Assembly (NCBI GenBank): GCA_948468465.1
Contig: CAOKJJ010000035.1
Span: 1 to 34,788 of the forward strand
Direction of reading: 5' to 3'
Source: an uncultured Eubacterium sp.
GTDB lineage: Bacteria; Bacillota_A; Clostridia; Lachnospirales; Lachnospiraceae
DNA length: 34,788 bases
In this document: positions 33,848 through 34,788 of the stretch, piece after piece
How positions within the stretch are numbered: position 1 is the first letter of the stretch
Layout of the letters: each line of letters opens with the position of its first letter
Notes under the pieces: model-generated
Databases searched by the model: none
What the model was told of the DNA's origin: nothing
Seen by the model: only the letters and a program-made list of their open reading frames with translations
Program-made: the position numbers and the translations under genes

Positions 33848-34361
33848 CCACGATTCTTTTAAATTTCTTTATGAGATAATATTTGCTGACAAAAATATCC
33901 GCCGCCAGGGATTCCATAGGCCATTCATATTCCGGGTGACTTGTAATCCTGTCAGCAAGATTTTTTATGCCTGTATCCATCTCCTTCCCGCCCTTATCCC
34001 TACCCCTGAAAACTGCCCTTGCAAAAGGTAACAGCTTTTCTTTCTGCGCTTCTCCAAAAATACCCTGCCCCGCTACATCATTTAACAGTTCCCGGACAAT
34101 GACTTCTGCTGTTTCAGAATCCGTCTCTGCGGCAAAGGCTGTTCCTATGCATATAGACAGCAGACGCGCATCCCTTTCCTGGTACACCGAATGCACAGCA
34201 TACGGAGGGATGGTGAACGCATCCCCTGCATGACACACCAATTTCCTGCTTTCCAGATGAACCGTAACCTCTCCCTGCATGACCAGCGATATGATGTGAT
34301 GGCCTACATGGTTGTGGGAATCAACTTTCTCAAATCTCGGAATTGCCCCGAACCATATCAC
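33847..34361 (-). pseudogene. AraC-type regulator truncated by deletion
   Basis: The N-terminal cupin-like sensing domain (EKVDSHNHVGHHIISLVMQG and VCHAGDAFTIPPYAVHSVYQ) and the first HTH (MESLAADIFVSKYYLIKKFKRIVGMTPH) are intact. The second HTH is replaced by out-of-frame cupin sequence. AraC regulators need both, so this is probably non-functional. It starts with a GTG overlapping the stop of the flavodoxin-like gene. Family target unknown; it might have controlled that oxidoreductase. Confidence 0.8.
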
Positions 34362-34788
34362 TTAATGGATAATCCCAAATCATAGGCTTCCTTCAATGCT
34401 GCATTTCCTTCAATATCCCCTTTATCCTTAACTCCCCTTACAAGAACCATGCCCGCATCTTCCAAATGGAAAAAATTGAGTACAAGCTGATATTGCAATT
34501 TTATTGCATCAAACAATTCCGGCAGTTCCGCTGCCCCAACTAAAAGTAAAGCAAGTTTTTTGATTGAAAACTCATTTCTCATAGGCGTATGCAGTCTGTC
34601 AATTACCGCTTTTAGTTCTGCACTAATGCCATAAAAATATACTGGCGATGCCACAACTACAATATCAGCCCCTTTCAACTTTTCATATATCCCATCCATG
34701 TCATCATTTTGAAAGCACTTATTCCCTTCCCTTGTAAAACATGAATTACAGCCAATACATGGATTGACCTTGTAATCGGCAACAGATA
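34358..34788 (-). CDS. NAD(P)H/flavodoxin-like iron-sulfur flavoprotein, partial
   Basis: The gene runs off the right edge. The visible part has a Cys motif C-x2-C-x2-C with a later Cys (NPCIGCNSCFTREGNKCF), then the flavodoxin-type core ADIVVVASPVYFYGISAELKAVIDR and a C-terminal helix ending YDLGLSIK. This matches NADPH-dependent FMN reductase/iron-sulfur flavoproteins. The N-terminal FMN-binding loop is outside the window. The stop overlaps the AraC GTG. Confidence 0.85.
   Translation of the reverse strand, partial: SVADYKVNPCIGCNSCFTREGNKCFQNDDMDGIYEKLKGADIVVVASPVYFYGISAELKAVIDRLHTPMRNEFSIKKLALLLVGAAELPELFDAIKLQYQLVLNFFHLEDAGMVLVRGVKDKGDIEGNAALKEAYDLGLSIK

Overview
The window looks like a chromosomal piece of a low-to-moderate GC Gram-positive Clostridia, most likely a Lachnospiraceae gut anaerobe. 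The pointers are the gene families (YitT, DUF975, DUF2752, CvfB, YjfB, CdaR-like regulator, short-form Tex), strong GGAGG ribosome binding sites, TTGACA/TATAAT promoters, and an RF2 gene with a programmed frameshift. Genus cannot be fixed from the sequence alone. Almost all housekeeping genes lie on the minus strand.

Layout. 1-51 is the 5' part of a tRNA-Ser(UGA) with its promoter. 119-6862 (minus) is a compact cluster: DUF975 and YcxB-like membrane proteins, tsaE-tsaB-rimI, a small zinc-ribbon-like protein, RNase Z, a membrane-anchored unknown, tsaD and ispD. TsaB, TsaD and TsaE are the core of tRNA t6A synthesis. 6891-8908 holds a HEXXH metallopeptidase-like protein, two small membrane proteins and a Uma2 nuclease-fold protein. 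8872-11925 is a rearranged accessory patch. It has a duplicated 5' fragment of tex, a complete type III (protein-RNA) toxin-antitoxin locus, a duplicated Uma2 upstream segment, an XRE regulator and decayed coding remnants. Intact tex follows (11912-14056).

14122-22453 (minus) contains hom and prfB, then a CdaR-like regulator-ftsE-ftsX-ctp cell-envelope operon, then a WecG/TagA-like gene with yitT. 22454-23060 is a long AT-rich gap with a DnaA-box cluster and a strong terminator. 23061-24371 is a secreted SH3/NlpC-P60 wall hydrolase with a consensus promoter and WalR-like boxes upstream, followed by a small YjfB gene on the plus strand. 25090-30881 (minus) holds a 63-aa unknown, purL, an acyl-ACP thioesterase and cvfB.

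30939-34788 is a graveyard of accessory genes: blaI with a truncated blaR1, a frameshifted MNT nucleotidyltransferase (remnant of a HEPN/MNT toxin-antitoxin pair), a 43-aa ORF, a transposase remnant, a DUF3788 gene, an AraC regulator fused by deletion to a cupin fragment, and a flavodoxin-like oxidoreductase cut by the window edge.

The main discovery candidate is the type III toxin-antitoxin locus at 9647-10321. It consists of a consensus promoter, two 46-nt RNA repeats that can each form an H-type pseudoknot with compensatory base changes between copies, an intrinsic terminator and a ToxN/CptN-like endoribonuclease gene. The toxin gene ends inside a diverged scrap of tex, next to a 638-bp perfect repeat of the resident tex, which points to recent recombination at tex.
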